DNA of 64,000 bases, from positions 4,461 to 68,460 of the forward strand of contig JAGDZQ010000014.1 in NCBI GenBank assembly GCA_049115715.1, read 5' to 3'. This DNA comes from JAMZMI01 sp049115715 (lineage in GTDB: Bacteria; Bacteroidota; Bacteroidia; Cytophagales; Cyclobacteriaceae). Under the pieces are notes generated by a model, which did no database searches, was not told the DNA's origin, and saw only the letters and a list, made by a program, of their open reading frames with translations. Every line of letters starts with the position of its first letter. The first letter of the stretch is position 1. A program made the translations under genes and the position numbers. Shown piece by piece: positions 41,903 to 51,884 of this stretch.

Positions 41903-43081
41903 ATGATCAAATCATCCACCTACCTTTCAATAATTTTAGTTCTTTTTTTTGCAAATGTTCAAGATGTTCAATCTCAGAATATTGTTAAAGGTAAATTTGG
42001 AAAGGGTTTGTCCGCTATCACCAAGGATTCGTCATTGTATATCAAGTTTGGCTTTAGGTTTCAGACTCTCTACATGGGACAAACAGATGTCTCCTCTAAG
42101 AATTGGAAGGAAAATCTAATGATAAGAAGGAGTAGACTCAAGTTTGATGGCTGGGCCTATTCTCCTAGAGTAGTGTACAAGGTTGAGCTTGGAGTTTCTA
42201 ATAGGGACACAAGAGGAGGTCGATTTGATGAAGCCGGAAATACAGCAAGCATCATTTTGGATGCAGTGCTAAAATGGAATTTTGCTAAAAATTGGTCTTT
42301 ATGGGCAGGTCAAACCAAACTACCAGGCAATCGTGAACGGGTAATATCATCGCAAAAACTACAATTTGTAGATCGAAGTTTAGTGAATTCCAGATTCACG
42401 CTAGATCGTGACATTGGAGTTCAGCTGAGGCACAAGTCTAAAATAGGCAAGTCAGTCTTTAAACAAGCATTGGCAATTTCGACAGGAGAGGGCAGGGATA
42501 TTATAGTTTCAAATCCTGATCATGGGAGACAATATACTGCAAGGGTAGAGCTGTTGCCATTTGGTGACTTTACATCAAAGGGAGATTACTTTGGAGCTGA
42601 CTTGAAAAGAGAACCTTCGCCCAAACTCTCAATAGGTGTGACTGGAGATTACAATAACAATACTGTTAGGTCAAGAGGTAATCTGGGAAGCTTTATCACA
42701 GATGATGATGGAGAATATATATACTCAGATCTGGTGACTGTTTTTGCGGATGCCATCTTCAAGTACAATGGTTTATCAGTAGCATCAGAGTATGCCTATA
42801 GAACCGCAGGGACAAAAGTTGATGGTTTTGGCTATGGAGAAGGTTTGACAGTCTCATCTGGATACGTATTTAAGAATAATGTAGAGCTATCAAGTAGGTT
42901 CACAAAACTTACACCAATATCAATCCTTTCAAGTATCGACGAAACCAGTGAGTATATGTTCGGAGTGTCTAAATATGTAGTTGGCCATAGCCTTAAGATC
43001 CAAAGTGATTTTTCATATACCGAGATTAAGAATGCTAGGAAATTCTATATGGTTCGGGTACAATTTGAATTTGCTATTTAG
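41903..43081 (+). CDS. OprO/OprP-type phosphate-selective porin
   Basis: 392 residues. Signal peptide about 1-24. The body has alternating aromatic/charged beta-strand patterns and the family start Y-I-K-F-G-F-R-F-Q-T, then R-R-S-R-L-K-F-D-G-W near 80, ending in a strand with terminal aromatic residues. Outer-membrane porin family O/P, which lets phosphate through under limitation. Transcribed away from two Na/Pi cotransporters, with Pho-box-like repeats between. A TAACATTG at 41873-41880 is a near-match -7 element. Confidence 0.85.
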   Translation: MIKSSTYLSIILVLFFANVQDVQSQNIVKGKFGKGLSAITKDSSLYIKFGFRFQTLYMGQTDVSSKNWKENLMIRRSRLKFDGWAYSPRVVYKVELGVSNRDTRGGRFDEAGNTASIILDAVLKWNFAKNWSLWAGQTKLPGNRERVISSQKLQFVDRSLVNSRFTLDRDIGVQLRHKSKIGKSVFKQALAISTGEGRDIIVSNPDHGRQYTARVELLPFGDFTSKGDYFGADLKREPSPKLSIGVTGDYNNNTVRSRGNLGSFITDDDGEYIYSDLVTVFADAIFKYNGLSVASEYAYRTAGTKVDGFGYGEGLTVSSGYVFKNNVELSSRFTKLTPISILSSIDETSEYMFGVSKYVVGHSLKIQSDFSYTEIKNARKFYMVRVQFEFAI

Positions 43082-43275
43082 AAACAGCTCAGCTTACACA
43101 TAGCTAATCAGGCCACCAATTGATAGGTAAGAAATAATGATCGCTTAATGTTTGCATCAGTGGATTGGGACTTAGTTTTATCCATTTGAAATTTAGGATC
43201 AAGATGCTTTATTGAGTTGTTTTGCGCCTGATAAATGACTCGCTGCAAGTCATTCTTTAAATACAATACTAACCC

Positions 43276-45738
43276 ATGCTTAAGCTCTCATTCACCTTAT
43301 TAACCCTTGGAATTAATTTTCATTTATACAGTCAATCCAGCCTGTCTGGAACTTTGATTGAAGACGATCAAGGAGCGCCTATAGAATTTGCTACCGCAGC
43401 ATTATACACCGAAAGTGATAGCACGCTGATTGCAGGCGGAATTTCTTCCTCAGAAGGTGTTTTTGAACTTACGAAGCTAAGACCTAATACCTACTACCTG
43501 ACAATCCAGTTCATGGGTTTTGATACGAAAACGATCAGTCATATCGAAATAGGTAGAGGAGAGGAGAAGAACCTGGGAACCATTAAGATGATTCCGAATC
43601 AGCAATTGTTAGATGAAATCGAGGTTTCTGGAGAAAGAGTCACCACGATGCACAAGGTAGATCGTCAGGTATATGAAGCTGAAAAGTTTCAATCAAGCCA
43701 AGGAGGAACGGCAGTTGACGTTTTGAGAAACTTGCCATCAGTCACAGTCAATGCAAATGGTGAAATTTCGGCGCGAGGGACTTCTGGGTTTGTCGTTTTA
43801 ATCAATGGTAAACCTGTACAGTCTGATCCCCAGATTATACTCGGTCAAATTCCGGCCAATGCTGTCAAAAATGTGGAGTTGATCACAGCCCCATCTGCCA
43901 AGTATGATCCCGAGGGAAAAGCTGGAATCATTAACATTGTCACATCCCAAGGAGCTAGTGACGGGACATTTGTTCAAGTCAATGCGAAGTTTGGAGCACC
44001 CAGCATTGAAGATTATGAGAACGCGGAATATGCGCAGCGCTATGGCGCAGATTTCACTATTAATCATATCAAAGGTAAGTGGGACATCTCTGCAGGTGCT
44101 AGTTTTTTGAGAAATGACATTTCGGGTAGGAGAGAGGGAGATGTCTTTACGATTATTCGTGATACGACCACCCGTTTTCCGTCCGATGGCGAAAGGAGTT
44201 TTGATGAAGTAAATTATTCAGGAAGATTCACTTTAGGCTATACGCCAAATGCTGCTGATAACTTTAGTTTGGGCTTCTATGCTGGTCAACGTAGCAAGGA
44301 CAGGACGGCAGATATTCTTTACTATGACAACCATGCCTCAGTCAACGAGAATCGCTTCCGAACGCTACAGTATTTCAATGAAAACCTAAGGATAAGAAGA
44401 GGAGACTTTGTCTTAGGTAGTTTCGATTATACACACTCATTCGAAAACAAGTCAAAAATTTACGCTTCGTTTCTTTACGAGTATACCCTACTTGGTGGGC
44501 CTACGACCAACCGCAATTTGGATTACCCCAATACAGAGACAGTTCTACAAGACGAATTTAATACGAATGACAACCCGCTCTATGGTACCCGTCTTCAGTT
44601 AGACTACCAATCAAAACCCCTTCCAATCGGTACTCTTGATGTTGGGTATCAGTTTAGAAATCTGGATCACACAGGAGATTTTGTCTATGAGAGAAAAAAC
44701 AATTCATCAGGAGCCTTTGAGCTTGTGCCTGAGTTTTCAAGTAGTGTTAATCTTAAGAGACTGATTCATTCTGGATATGTGCAACTGTCGGGGAAACAGG
44801 GTAAACTTTCCTATGGTGCAGGGGTGAGATTAGAATACATGGATCGTGAACTGGATTTGGAAGATAAAGCAGGTACAATTGACACAACTCACTTTTACGA
44901 TTTTGTAAAACCATACCCATCTGCAAACCTTCAGTATGAGGTGAATGATGATTTGAAATTCAAAGCTGCTTATAGTAGACGAGTGCAGCGTACTACTACT
45001 TTTAAGATGAACCCTTTTGCAGAACGAGAACACTCAGAAACCCTTGAACAGGGAGATGCTGAGCTACTTCCAGAGTTCATCGATCTTGTAGAATTAGGTG
45101 TAGTGAAGGACTTTGGAGAGAATGCCGTATACGCGACGGCTTACTTTAGGAATGTAAAGAATTTGGTTAATAGGGTAAATACCATCTACAACGATACCAT
45201 TTTGAATAGAATTTACTCCAATGTAGGTGTTGGTGAATCGTTTGGGATGGAAGCAGGTGCGGATCTCAAGTTTACAGAAAGGTTAAGTGCGTTTCTCGGA
45301 GGTAATGTATATCAATATAACATTGATGGGGAATTCGATGGTCGCCCAATTAACTCATCTAGCTGGATTTATTCAGTCAACGCAAACACCACTTATGATT
45401 TTTCTGAGTCGATGAACATCCAGTGGACACTTAATTATATTTCTTCCAGAAACACAGCCCAGGGTAAAGACTCAAGATACTTGTCTCCTAATTTGACTCT
45501 GCGAAAAACCTTTATGGATGGTCGACTTTCCACCACTTTGCAGTGGATTAATATGGATATGGGCTTGTGGTCCGCAAATGAGCAACGAATCACCACAAGT
45601 AGACAAGGGGAGTTTTTCACCACTACCAACTATGTATATGAAGTCGATGTGATTATACTAAACGTGAGCTATAAGTTCAATGGCTTGAAAAATAAATCAC
45701 GATTTATCAAGAGTGAATTTGGAGCCAATGAGTTTTGA
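43276..45738 (+). CDS. TonB-dependent-receptor-like outer-membrane beta-barrel protein
   Basis: 820 residues. Signal peptide 1-19. A carboxypeptidase-regulatory-like beta-sandwich (about 21-100: G-A-P-I-E-F-A-T-A-A-L, then L-T-I-Q-F-M-G-F) is followed by a plug (about 125-225: D-V-L-R-N-L-P-S-V-T-V-N, then V-L-I-N-G-K-P) and a barrel of the outer-membrane protein beta-barrel family. No SusD-like partner follows. Ligand unknown. It follows the phosphate porin after 194 bases, so a link to phosphate is possible but unsupported. Confidence 0.9.
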   Translation: MLKLSFTLLTLGINFHLYSQSSLSGTLIEDDQGAPIEFATAALYTESDSTLIAGGISSSEGVFELTKLRPNTYYLTIQFMGFDTKTISHIEIGRGEEKNLGTIKMIPNQQLLDEIEVSGERVTTMHKVDRQVYEAEKFQSSQGGTAVDVLRNLPSVTVNANGEISARGTSGFVVLINGKPVQSDPQIILGQIPANAVKNVELITAPSAKYDPEGKAGIINIVTSQGASDGTFVQVNAKFGAPSIEDYENAEYAQRYGADFTINHIKGKWDISAGASFLRNDISGRREGDVFTIIRDTTTRFPSDGERSFDEVNYSGRFTLGYTPNAADNFSLGFYAGQRSKDRTADILYYDNHASVNENRFRTLQYFNENLRIRRGDFVLGSFDYTHSFENKSKIYASFLYEYTLLGGPTTNRNLDYPNTETVLQDEFNTNDNPLYGTRLQLDYQSKPLPIGTLDVGYQFRNLDHTGDFVYERKNNSSGAFELVPEFSSSVNLKRLIHSGYVQLSGKQGKLSYGAGVRLEYMDRELDLEDKAGTIDTTHFYDFVKPYPSANLQYEVNDDLKFKAAYSRRVQRTTTFKMNPFAEREHSETLEQGDAELLPEFIDLVELGVVKDFGENAVYATAYFRNVKNLVNRVNTIYNDTILNRIYSNVGVGESFGMEAGADLKFTERLSAFLGGNVYQYNIDGEFDGRPINSSSWIYSVNANTTYDFSESMNIQWTLNYISSRNTAQGKDSRYLSPNLTLRKTFMDGRLSTTLQWINMDMGLWSANEQRITTSRQGEFFTTTNYVYEVDVIILNVSYKFNGLKNKSRFIKSEFGANEF

Positions 45739-45761
45739 TTTTTTGTTTGGAGAGAAGGTGT

Positions 45762-45845
45762 ATACCCCGAGCAGCAGATATCCGCGCTATCTGTAGTATC
45801 TCTGCGAGGATACTACTGACTATCGCGTCTACATCGCCAAGGTAT
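45762..45845. repeat. structured intergenic element with two perfect hairpins
   Basis: ATACC (45762-45766) and GGTAT (45841-45845) enclose two adjacent perfect hairpins: CAGATA/TATCTG (45775-45793) and TAGTATC/GATACTA (45794-45815), plus a GC-richer tail. It lies between the convergent TonB-receptor-like and M20 genes. There is no T-run, so it is not a standard terminator; it may be a dispersed repeat or RNA processing element. Confidence 0.5.
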
Positions 45846-45895
45846 TTATTTCAAGAAGCGGTTTGAAGTTCCATCATCCCACCAATAACAAGGCG

Positions 45896-47089
45896 TTAAG
45901 CATTCAGCTCACTCATCGCCAGCCAAGCCATCAGTCCCATCCCGATTTTCAATGAAGGCTCATCAATGTCGAAAGTAGGAGTGTGAACACCAGAAGTAAT
46001 TCCTTTTGCTTCGTTTCTTGTACCTAACCTGTAGAAGCATGCATCCACATGATGAGAGTAAAACGCAAAGTCTTCACCAGCTAGCCATAAGTCTATTTCT
46101 TCCACATTTTCTTCACCTAAGTACTCCCTTGCCTTATCGATGTTGAACTGTGTGTATTCCGGGTGATTTTTCAAGTGAGGATACCCTTTATGCACGTCAA
46201 ACTCGCAAGTTGCACCCATAGATTTGGCCATACCCTCTGCCATTTCTGTCATGAGCTTATGCGCCTCTGCTCTCCATTCCTCATCATACGTTCTGAAAGT
46301 GCCCTTAACCTTGACCTCATTAGGGATTACGTTGGTAGCTCCATTTGCGTGCACATCCCCAAAAGAGAGTACACTCGGTATCTTAGGACTAGATCTTCTA
46401 CTCACTATTTGCTGCAATGCAACGATGATATGGCTCGTAATCAACACAGGGTCGATCAAGTTTTCAGGCATAGCTGCGTGACCACCTTTTCCCTTTACGG
46501 TGAAATAAATTTCGTCTGCACTTGCCATGTACATTCCTTTTCTGAAACCAACTTTTCCAGAATCGATGAATGGCATCACATGCTGTCCCAGTATGCGATT
46601 TGGCTTTGGGTTCTCCAAGATGCCTTCTTTTATCAGTAAAGAAGCTCCTCCTGGAAGCCTTTCTTCACCGGGCTGAAAGATCACTTTTACCTTGCCTTTG
46701 AACTGATCTTTCATTTCACTTAAGATCATAATAGCACCCAAGAGCGAGGAAGTATGCACATCATGCCCGCAAGCGTGCATTACACCTTCGTTTCTTGATT
46801 TATAGGAGACCTCATTCGCTTCTATAATTGGGAGAGCATCTATGTCCGCTCTTAGCGCAATGACTTTTCCATTATCCTCGCGCCCATTCAACATAAAGGT
46901 GATTCCCGTATCAGCTTTTCTTTCAAAGTCCGTGATTCCAATTTTGCGGAGCTGTTCTTCTATGAAATTAGCCGTTTCATGCTCTTCAAATGAAAGCTCT
47001 GGATGAGCATGAAGATGTTTTCGGATATTAAGTATTGTTTCGTAGTGCTTTTCAGAAAGCACTTTGATTTGCGAAATAGGATCACTCAT
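45896..47089 (-). CDS. M20-family amidohydrolase (N-acyl amino acid amidohydrolase)
   Basis: 397 residues. R-K-H-L-H-A-H-P-E-L-S near 22, D-A-L-P-I near 86 and H-A-C-G-H-D-V-H-T-S near 105 hold metal ligands; P-G-E-E near 140 holds the catalytic Glu. The hippurate hydrolase/aminoacylase branch fits best. No signal peptide, so cytoplasmic. The start overlaps the end of the SPOR lipoprotein gene by eight bases, and the gene lies in the secA transcription direction. Confidence 0.92.
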   Translation of the reverse strand: MSDPISQIKVLSEKHYETILNIRKHLHAHPELSFEEHETANFIEEQLRKIGITDFERKADTGITFMLNGREDNGKVIALRADIDALPIIEANEVSYKSRNEGVMHACGHDVHTSSLLGAIMILSEMKDQFKGKVKVIFQPGEERLPGGASLLIKEGILENPKPNRILGQHVMPFIDSGKVGFRKGMYMASADEIYFTVKGKGGHAAMPENLIDPVLITSHIIVALQQIVSRRSSPKIPSVLSFGDVHANGATNVIPNEVKVKGTFRTYDEEWRAEAHKLMTEMAEGMAKSMGATCEFDVHKGYPHLKNHPEYTQFNIDKAREYLGEENVEEIDLWLAGEDFAFYSHHVDACFYRLGTRNEAKGITSGVHTPTFDIDEPSLKIGMGLMAWLAMSELNA

Positions 47090-47591
47090 AATTTACTTTT
47101 ATTCTTTCCGGGACTAGTAATGCCCTTGGAAAGTGGGGCTTCAAAGTTTCGTATACTTTGTGTGCTTGGAGTTTATTTGTATAATGTCCTACTTTGACTT
47201 TAAATGTAGGCTGGTAGTAGGAAATCTCAGGATTCAGACTATCGTCATATTCATTGACGGCATCAAGAGTTTCCGTAGCAAGAGTTCTATCATTTCCAGT
47301 GTAAACTTGAATCGTATACCCATCCACATAATTGACACTCTTGTTTCGCTCTATGATTATCAGATTTAGGCTGTCGAGTGAAGCTTTTATGTCATACTCA
47401 GGATCAACATTCGTCGTGACCAATCTTGCAGAATCAAGCTGAGATTCTGGTTTTACATCAATAGAGGAAATGTCAGGCCTCAAGTATGATAAGTCCTCTT
47501 CATATGCATTTCCGCTATCTGTAGCTACTTTCGTAGGCTTACAAGCAGCTAAAGAAATCAGAAATAGAAAAACTAATCGATAAGCACGCAT
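47082..47591 (-). CDS. SPOR-domain lipoprotein
   Basis: 169 residues. Lipoprotein signal with lipobox L-A-A-C (Cys17). The C-terminal half (about 90-165) is a SPOR-like peptidoglycan-binding repeat: Y-T-I-Q-V-Y-T-G-N-D-R, then F-K-V-K-V-G-H-Y and A-x-K-V-Y-E-T-L-K. Probably tethered to the outer membrane facing the periplasm. Its first 19 bases overlap the end of secA and its end overlaps the M20 gene, so the three are translationally linked. Confidence 0.82.
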   Translation of the reverse strand: MRAYRLVFLFLISLAACKPTKVATDSGNAYEEDLSYLRPDISSIDVKPESQLDSARLVTTNVDPEYDIKASLDSLNLIIIERNKSVNYVDGYTIQVYTGNDRTLATETLDAVNEYDDSLNPEISYYQPTFKVKVGHYTNKLQAHKVYETLKPHFPRALLVPERIKVNYE

Positions 47592-50500
47592 TTGCTACTT
47601 TTTAAATCTTCTTCTACCGTTTTATATTTCACGTCTTTCTTCACAGAACCATCCTGATATTGCACGTTGACCCTTTGGTTTCTACTCGCTATTTTCTCCG
47701 TTTTTACTGGAGCAGTTTTCTCTACAGGAGCTCGACCCGTCTGAGTTCTGCCAGCAAGGGCAGATGCACTTTCTTCTTTTGATTCTTTATAGTTTCTGGA
47801 AGATTTCTGATGTCTTGCCTCCTGAACCTCATTCGGATCCTGAACTGGAATTTGAGCTTTTATCAAGAACGAAATGCACTCTTCATTCACTTTCCCTACG
47901 AAAGATTTAAACATCTCAAACCCTTCGAATTTATAAATGATTAAAGGATCCTTTTGTTCGTAAACAGCATTCTGAACAGATTGTTTCAGGTCGTCCATAT
48001 CCCTAAGGTGCTCCTTCCATGTCTGATCAATGATCTGAAGTGTCACCATTTTTTCCATAGACGTAATCATCTCACGTCCATTTGTAGAAACAGATTTTTC
48101 CAAAGGAGCGGAAACTCCAATTTGCCTCTTCCCATCCGTAAATGGAACAAGGACATTTTCAATGGTGGCTCCTTTATCCCTTTGTATTTGCTTTAGAATA
48201 GGAAGAGTTTTTTCAGCGATGGTTTCGTTTTTTCTATGATAGTGATCACTTGCAGCTTGATAGAGCTGTTGAGTAATAGAACCTTCATCCAATTTATTAA
48301 ACTCATCTTGCTCTATTGAGAAATCCATTCCTAGCACACTGATTACATTCAGCTTCAGGCTGTCAAGATCATTGGATCCCTTTGCATTTAGAACTAAATC
48401 TTCACAGGTTTCGAAAAGCATGTTGGTGATGTCCAATTCCAACCTTTCACCGTAAAGCGCATTCTTTCTTCTCTTGTAAATTACTTCACGCTGCGAATTC
48501 ATCACATCATCGTACTCCAGCAATCTCTTTCGAATAGCAAAGTTGTTTTCCTCAACTTTCTTCTGAGCCCTTTCTATAGACTTGGTAATCATGCTATGCT
48601 GAATCACCTCTCCCTCTTCCAGACCTAATCTATCCATGATCTTTGCAACCCGATCCGAATTGAAGAGCCTCATCAAATTATCCTCTAGCGAGACAAAAAA
48701 CTGAGATGACCCTGGATCCCCTTGTCGTCCTGATCGACCTCTCAGCTGCCTGTCAACACGTCTGGATTCGTGTCTTTCTGTACCTATTATGGCAAGTCCT
48801 CCTGCACTTTTGGATTCCGCAGTAAGCTTAATGTCAGTACCTCTACCAGCCATGTTGGTGGCAATGGTTACCGTGCCAGGCTTACCAGCTTCTGCTACTA
48901 CATCAGCTTCCTTGGCATGTTGCTTAGCATTTAGAACCTGATGCTTAACATTTTTCATCTGAAGCATTCTACTTAGAATCTCAGATATCTCCACAGAAGT
49001 AGTTCCGACAAGGACAGGGCGTCCCAGGTTTCTCATCTCAACCACCTCATCCACTACAGCATTGAATTTCTCTCTGACAGTCTTAAAGACGTAATCCTGT
49101 CTATCATCTCGCTGAATAGGTCTGTTGGTCGGAATTACAACCACGTCCAGTTCATAGATATCCCAGAACTCCCCTGCTTCAGTTTCAGCTGTACCAGTCA
49201 TACCTGCCAGTTTGTGGTACATTCGGAAGTAGTTTTGAAGCGTGATAGTAGCGTAGGTCTGAGTTGCATCCTCAACCTTTACGTTTTCTTTGGCTTCAAT
49301 CGCTTGATGCAAACCGTCAGAATATCTACGGCCTTCCATAACACGACCAGTCTGCTCGTCTACAATCTTTACTTTATCATCTACCACTATGTATTCAGTG
49401 TCCTTTTCATAAAGACAATAAGCACGTAGTAGCTGATTTATACTGTGAATTCTCTGACCTTTTATGCTGTAATCCTGAATGATCTCATCCTTCTTTTTTA
49501 GCTTTTCAGCATCTTCAGTAGAATTGTCGTTTTCAAGTTTGGCGATTTCCGCTCCAATATCTGGCAGGATGAAAAAAGAAGCATCTTCTCCTTCTCCTGT
49601 AATCAGGTCAATTCCCTTTTCGGTAAGGTCGATACTGTTCTGCTTCTCATCTATTGTAAAAAACAAAGGATCGTCAGCTTCAGGCATCATTTTCTGATTG
49701 TCCTGCAGGTAATAATTCTCAGTCTTTTGTAAAATAACTTTGATGCCTGTCTCGCTTAGGAACTTAATTAAGGGCTTGTATTTAGGTAACCCTCTATAAG
49801 CACGGAAGAGAGGCAGTCCCGCCTCAGCTTCATTCCCTTCTTTGATGAATTTTTTAGCTTGAACCAAATATTCAGAAACAAGTTTCTTTTGCGCATCTAC
49901 CAATTTAGAAATGCGCGGTTTTAGGTCATAAAACTCATGCTCATCTCCTTTAGGGATAGGGCCTGAAATAATTAGTGGAGTTCTGGCATCATCTATTAGT
50001 ACAGAATCAACCTCATCCACCATGGCGTAGTGATGCTTCTTTTGAACCAGTTCTTCCGGATTTCTGGTCATATTATCTCGCAAATAATCGAAACCGAATT
50101 CGTTGTTCGTTCCGTAAGTGATATCTGCTTCGTAAGCGTTTCTTCGTTCCGGAGAGTTCGATTGATATTTATCAATACAATCTATTCTCAGACCATGAAA
50201 TTCGAATATCGGAGCGTTCCATTCGGAATCCCTTTTCGATAGATAATCGTTTACTGTGACTACATGCACTCCTCTGCCAGCCAGTGCATTGAGATACGCA
50301 GGAAGCGTCGCTACGAGGGTTTTACCCTCACCTGTAGTCATCTCGGAGATTTTCCCTTGATGTAGTACTACTCCTCCTATTAACTGAACGTCGTAGTGAA
50401 CCATGTTCCACTCTACGTCTGTTCCAGCCGCATTCCATTTGTTATGCCAGGTTGCTGTTTCACCAATAACCTCCACATTAGGTTTCTTGACTGCAAGTTC

Positions 50501-50923
50501 CTTGTCATATAGGGTAGCTTTCACTACCAATTTTTTGTTTTCTGTAAGTCTTCTCGCCGTTTCCTTAACAACGGCAAACGCTTTTGGAAGAATTCGTAGG
50601 AGTGTTTTTTCCAGATCATTATCTCGATCCGACTCAAGTTTATCTATTTGATTAAAAATCTCTTCTTTCTCATCTATGTTAAGAGAAGAGTCATCCTCCA
50701 CTTTTTGATGCAATGAGGCCAGTTGATCATCTATTTCTTTCAGGTCATCTGCGATGATTCCCTTCAGTTCGGTTGTTTTTTCTCTTAGCTCATCATCAGA
50801 GATGGAACTCAATTGCTGGAATTCAGCATTTATTTTTTCAACATAGGGATATATTTCCTTAAGGTCTTTCTCCGCCTTTGTTCCAAATACTTTTGCTATG
50901 CCTTTTGATAAAATATCAAACAT
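47573..50923 (-). CDS. secA: preprotein translocase subunit SecA
   Basis: 1116 residues, longer than the roughly 900 of E. coli SecA, with an insert in the first nucleotide-binding domain (about 370-500) as usual in Bacteroidota. Walker A M-T-T-G-E-G-K-T lies near 198 and D-E-V-D-S-V-L-I-D near 303, followed by the helicase-like second half with G-R-G-T-D-I and G-R-S-G-R-Q-G-D-P-G. The C-terminus ends S-S-K-C-V-L-I-D and lacks the Cys-rich zinc/SecB-binding tail. ATPase motor for Sec export. Confidence 0.97.
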   Translation of the reverse strand: MFDILSKGIAKVFGTKAEKDLKEIYPYVEKINAEFQQLSSISDDELREKTTELKGIIADDLKEIDDQLASLHQKVEDDSSLNIDEKEEIFNQIDKLESDRDNDLEKTLLRILPKAFAVVKETARRLTENKKLVVKATLYDKELAVKKPNVEVIGETATWHNKWNAAGTDVEWNMVHYDVQLIGGVVLHQGKISEMTTGEGKTLVATLPAYLNALAGRGVHVVTVNDYLSKRDSEWNAPIFEFHGLRIDCIDKYQSNSPERRNAYEADITYGTNNEFGFDYLRDNMTRNPEELVQKKHHYAMVDEVDSVLIDDARTPLIISGPIPKGDEHEFYDLKPRISKLVDAQKKLVSEYLVQAKKFIKEGNEAEAGLPLFRAYRGLPKYKPLIKFLSETGIKVILQKTENYYLQDNQKMMPEADDPLFFTIDEKQNSIDLTEKGIDLITGEGEDASFFILPDIGAEIAKLENDNSTEDAEKLKKKDEIIQDYSIKGQRIHSINQLLRAYCLYEKDTEYIVVDDKVKIVDEQTGRVMEGRRYSDGLHQAIEAKENVKVEDATQTYATITLQNYFRMYHKLAGMTGTAETEAGEFWDIYELDVVVIPTNRPIQRDDRQDYVFKTVREKFNAVVDEVVEMRNLGRPVLVGTTSVEISEILSRMLQMKNVKHQVLNAKQHAKEADVVAEAGKPGTVTIATNMAGRGTDIKLTAESKSAGGLAIIGTERHESRRVDRQLRGRSGRQGDPGSSQFFVSLEDNLMRLFNSDRVAKIMDRLGLEEGEVIQHSMITKSIERAQKKVEENNFAIRKRLLEYDDVMNSQREVIYKRRKNALYGERLELDITNMLFETCEDLVLNAKGSNDLDSLKLNVISVLGMDFSIEQDEFNKLDEGSITQQLYQAASDHYHRKNETIAEKTLPILKQIQRDKGATIENVLVPFTDGKRQIGVSAPLEKSVSTNGREMITSMEKMVTLQIIDQTWKEHLRDMDDLKQSVQNAVYEQKDPLIIYKFEGFEMFKSFVGKVNEECISFLIKAQIPVQDPNEVQEARHQKSSRNYKESKEESASALAGRTQTGRAPVEKTAPVKTEKIASRNQRVNVQYQDGSVKKDVKYKTVEEDLKSSKCVLID

Positions 50924-50950
50924 TGATTCTTACTTAAATTTTTGTCTGTT

Positions 50951-51733
50951 CTAGTTATTTATCTCTAACTCAATCTTTCCTTGATAAACGTGTTCTGCTG
51001 GCCCAGCCAGATAGATGTTCTCAAATTTGTTGCCATTTACCTTGTCAAAAGACACTGATAAATCTCCACCTTTTGCTTTTATTGAAATGGGACTTTCGTA
51101 TCCAAAAAAACTTGAAGCTATTGCACAGGCAGTTACTCCAGTACCGCAAGATAATGTTTCATCCTCTACACCTCGCTCGTAGGTTCTTACTTTTATGCCC
51201 GTTTTGTCTTTCTCAATAAAATTGACATTGGTTCCGCTGGGAGCATACGCGTCGCTGTAGCGTATTTTTCTCCCTTTCTCCACGATATCCACGTTTTCTA
51301 AATCATCGACTATGACAATGTGATGAGGAGACCCTGTGTTGATAAACCAGTCAGTATTTGATTCATTCACATTTTCAACGTCATGGAGTTGAAAATGAAT
51401 AATATCTTCTTCAATGAAAGCTTCATGGACACCATCTGTGGTTTCGAAGGTGGTTGTATCCTCAATGATCCCCAGATTTTTCGCGAATGCGATTGCGCAC
51501 CGACTTCCATTTCCACAGAGGCTCTCACTCCCGTCTGGGTTGTAGTATACCATTTTAAAATCGTACTCTTGATGATTTTGAATCAGGATTACTCCGTCGG
51601 CTCCTACGCCCATTTTTCTATCTGTAAGAAACTCAATGACAGATTTATTACCAACAGGGAATTTTTCATCCCTATCATCGATCATTACAAAATCGTTTCC
51701 CGTTCCCTGATATTTATTAAAATGCAGTATCAC
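50951..51733 (-). CDS. dapF: diaminopimelate epimerase
   Basis: 260 residues. Converts LL- to meso-diaminopimelate for lysine and peptidoglycan. Starts with F-x-K-Y-Q-G-T-G-N-D-F. The two catalytic Cys lie in S-L-C-G-N-G-S-R-C and L-S-C-G-T-G-V-T-A. Complete. 27 bases upstream of secA in the same direction; a terminator separates it from rplS. Confidence 0.97.
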   Translation of the reverse strand: MILHFNKYQGTGNDFVMIDDRDEKFPVGNKSVIEFLTDRKMGVGADGVILIQNHQEYDFKMVYYNPDGSESLCGNGSRCAIAFAKNLGIIEDTTTFETTDGVHEAFIEEDIIHFQLHDVENVNESNTDWFINTGSPHHIVIVDDLENVDIVEKGRKIRYSDAYAPSGTNVNFIEKDKTGIKVRTYERGVEDETLSCGTGVTACAIASSFFGYESPISIKAKGGDLSVSFDKVNGNKFENIYLAGPAEHVYQGKIELEINN

Positions 51734-51826
51734 TCTTCAAAATTTTGAGGATGAATACAAAAACCATACACTTTGATTTCCTAATCCAAATATCTGTCAA
51801 TTAGTCAGCATAACGAAGTGCTGAAC

Positions 51827-51860
51827 AAAAAAAAAGCCATCTCGATTGAGACGGCTTTCT
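51827..51860 (-). terminator. terminator of the rpsP-rimM-trmD-rplS operon
   Basis: Read on the minus strand: AAAGCCGTCTC / GAGATGGCTTT with one mismatch, closed by AATC, then T9. It lies 25 bases after the rplS stop. Confidence 0.88.
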
Positions 51861-51884
51861 TTAAATATTTTGGTGCTTTTTCTA

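Noticed and set aside
43276..45738. SusC half of a polysaccharide utilisation locus
   Set aside because: No SusD-like gene follows and no carbohydrate enzymes are near; the barrel is of the outer-membrane beta-barrel receptor type rather than SusC.
46163..46639. 158-codon open frame antisense to the M20 amidohydrolase gene
   Set aside because: The opposite strand is clearly coding with intact metal-site motifs; the antisense product has no family features.
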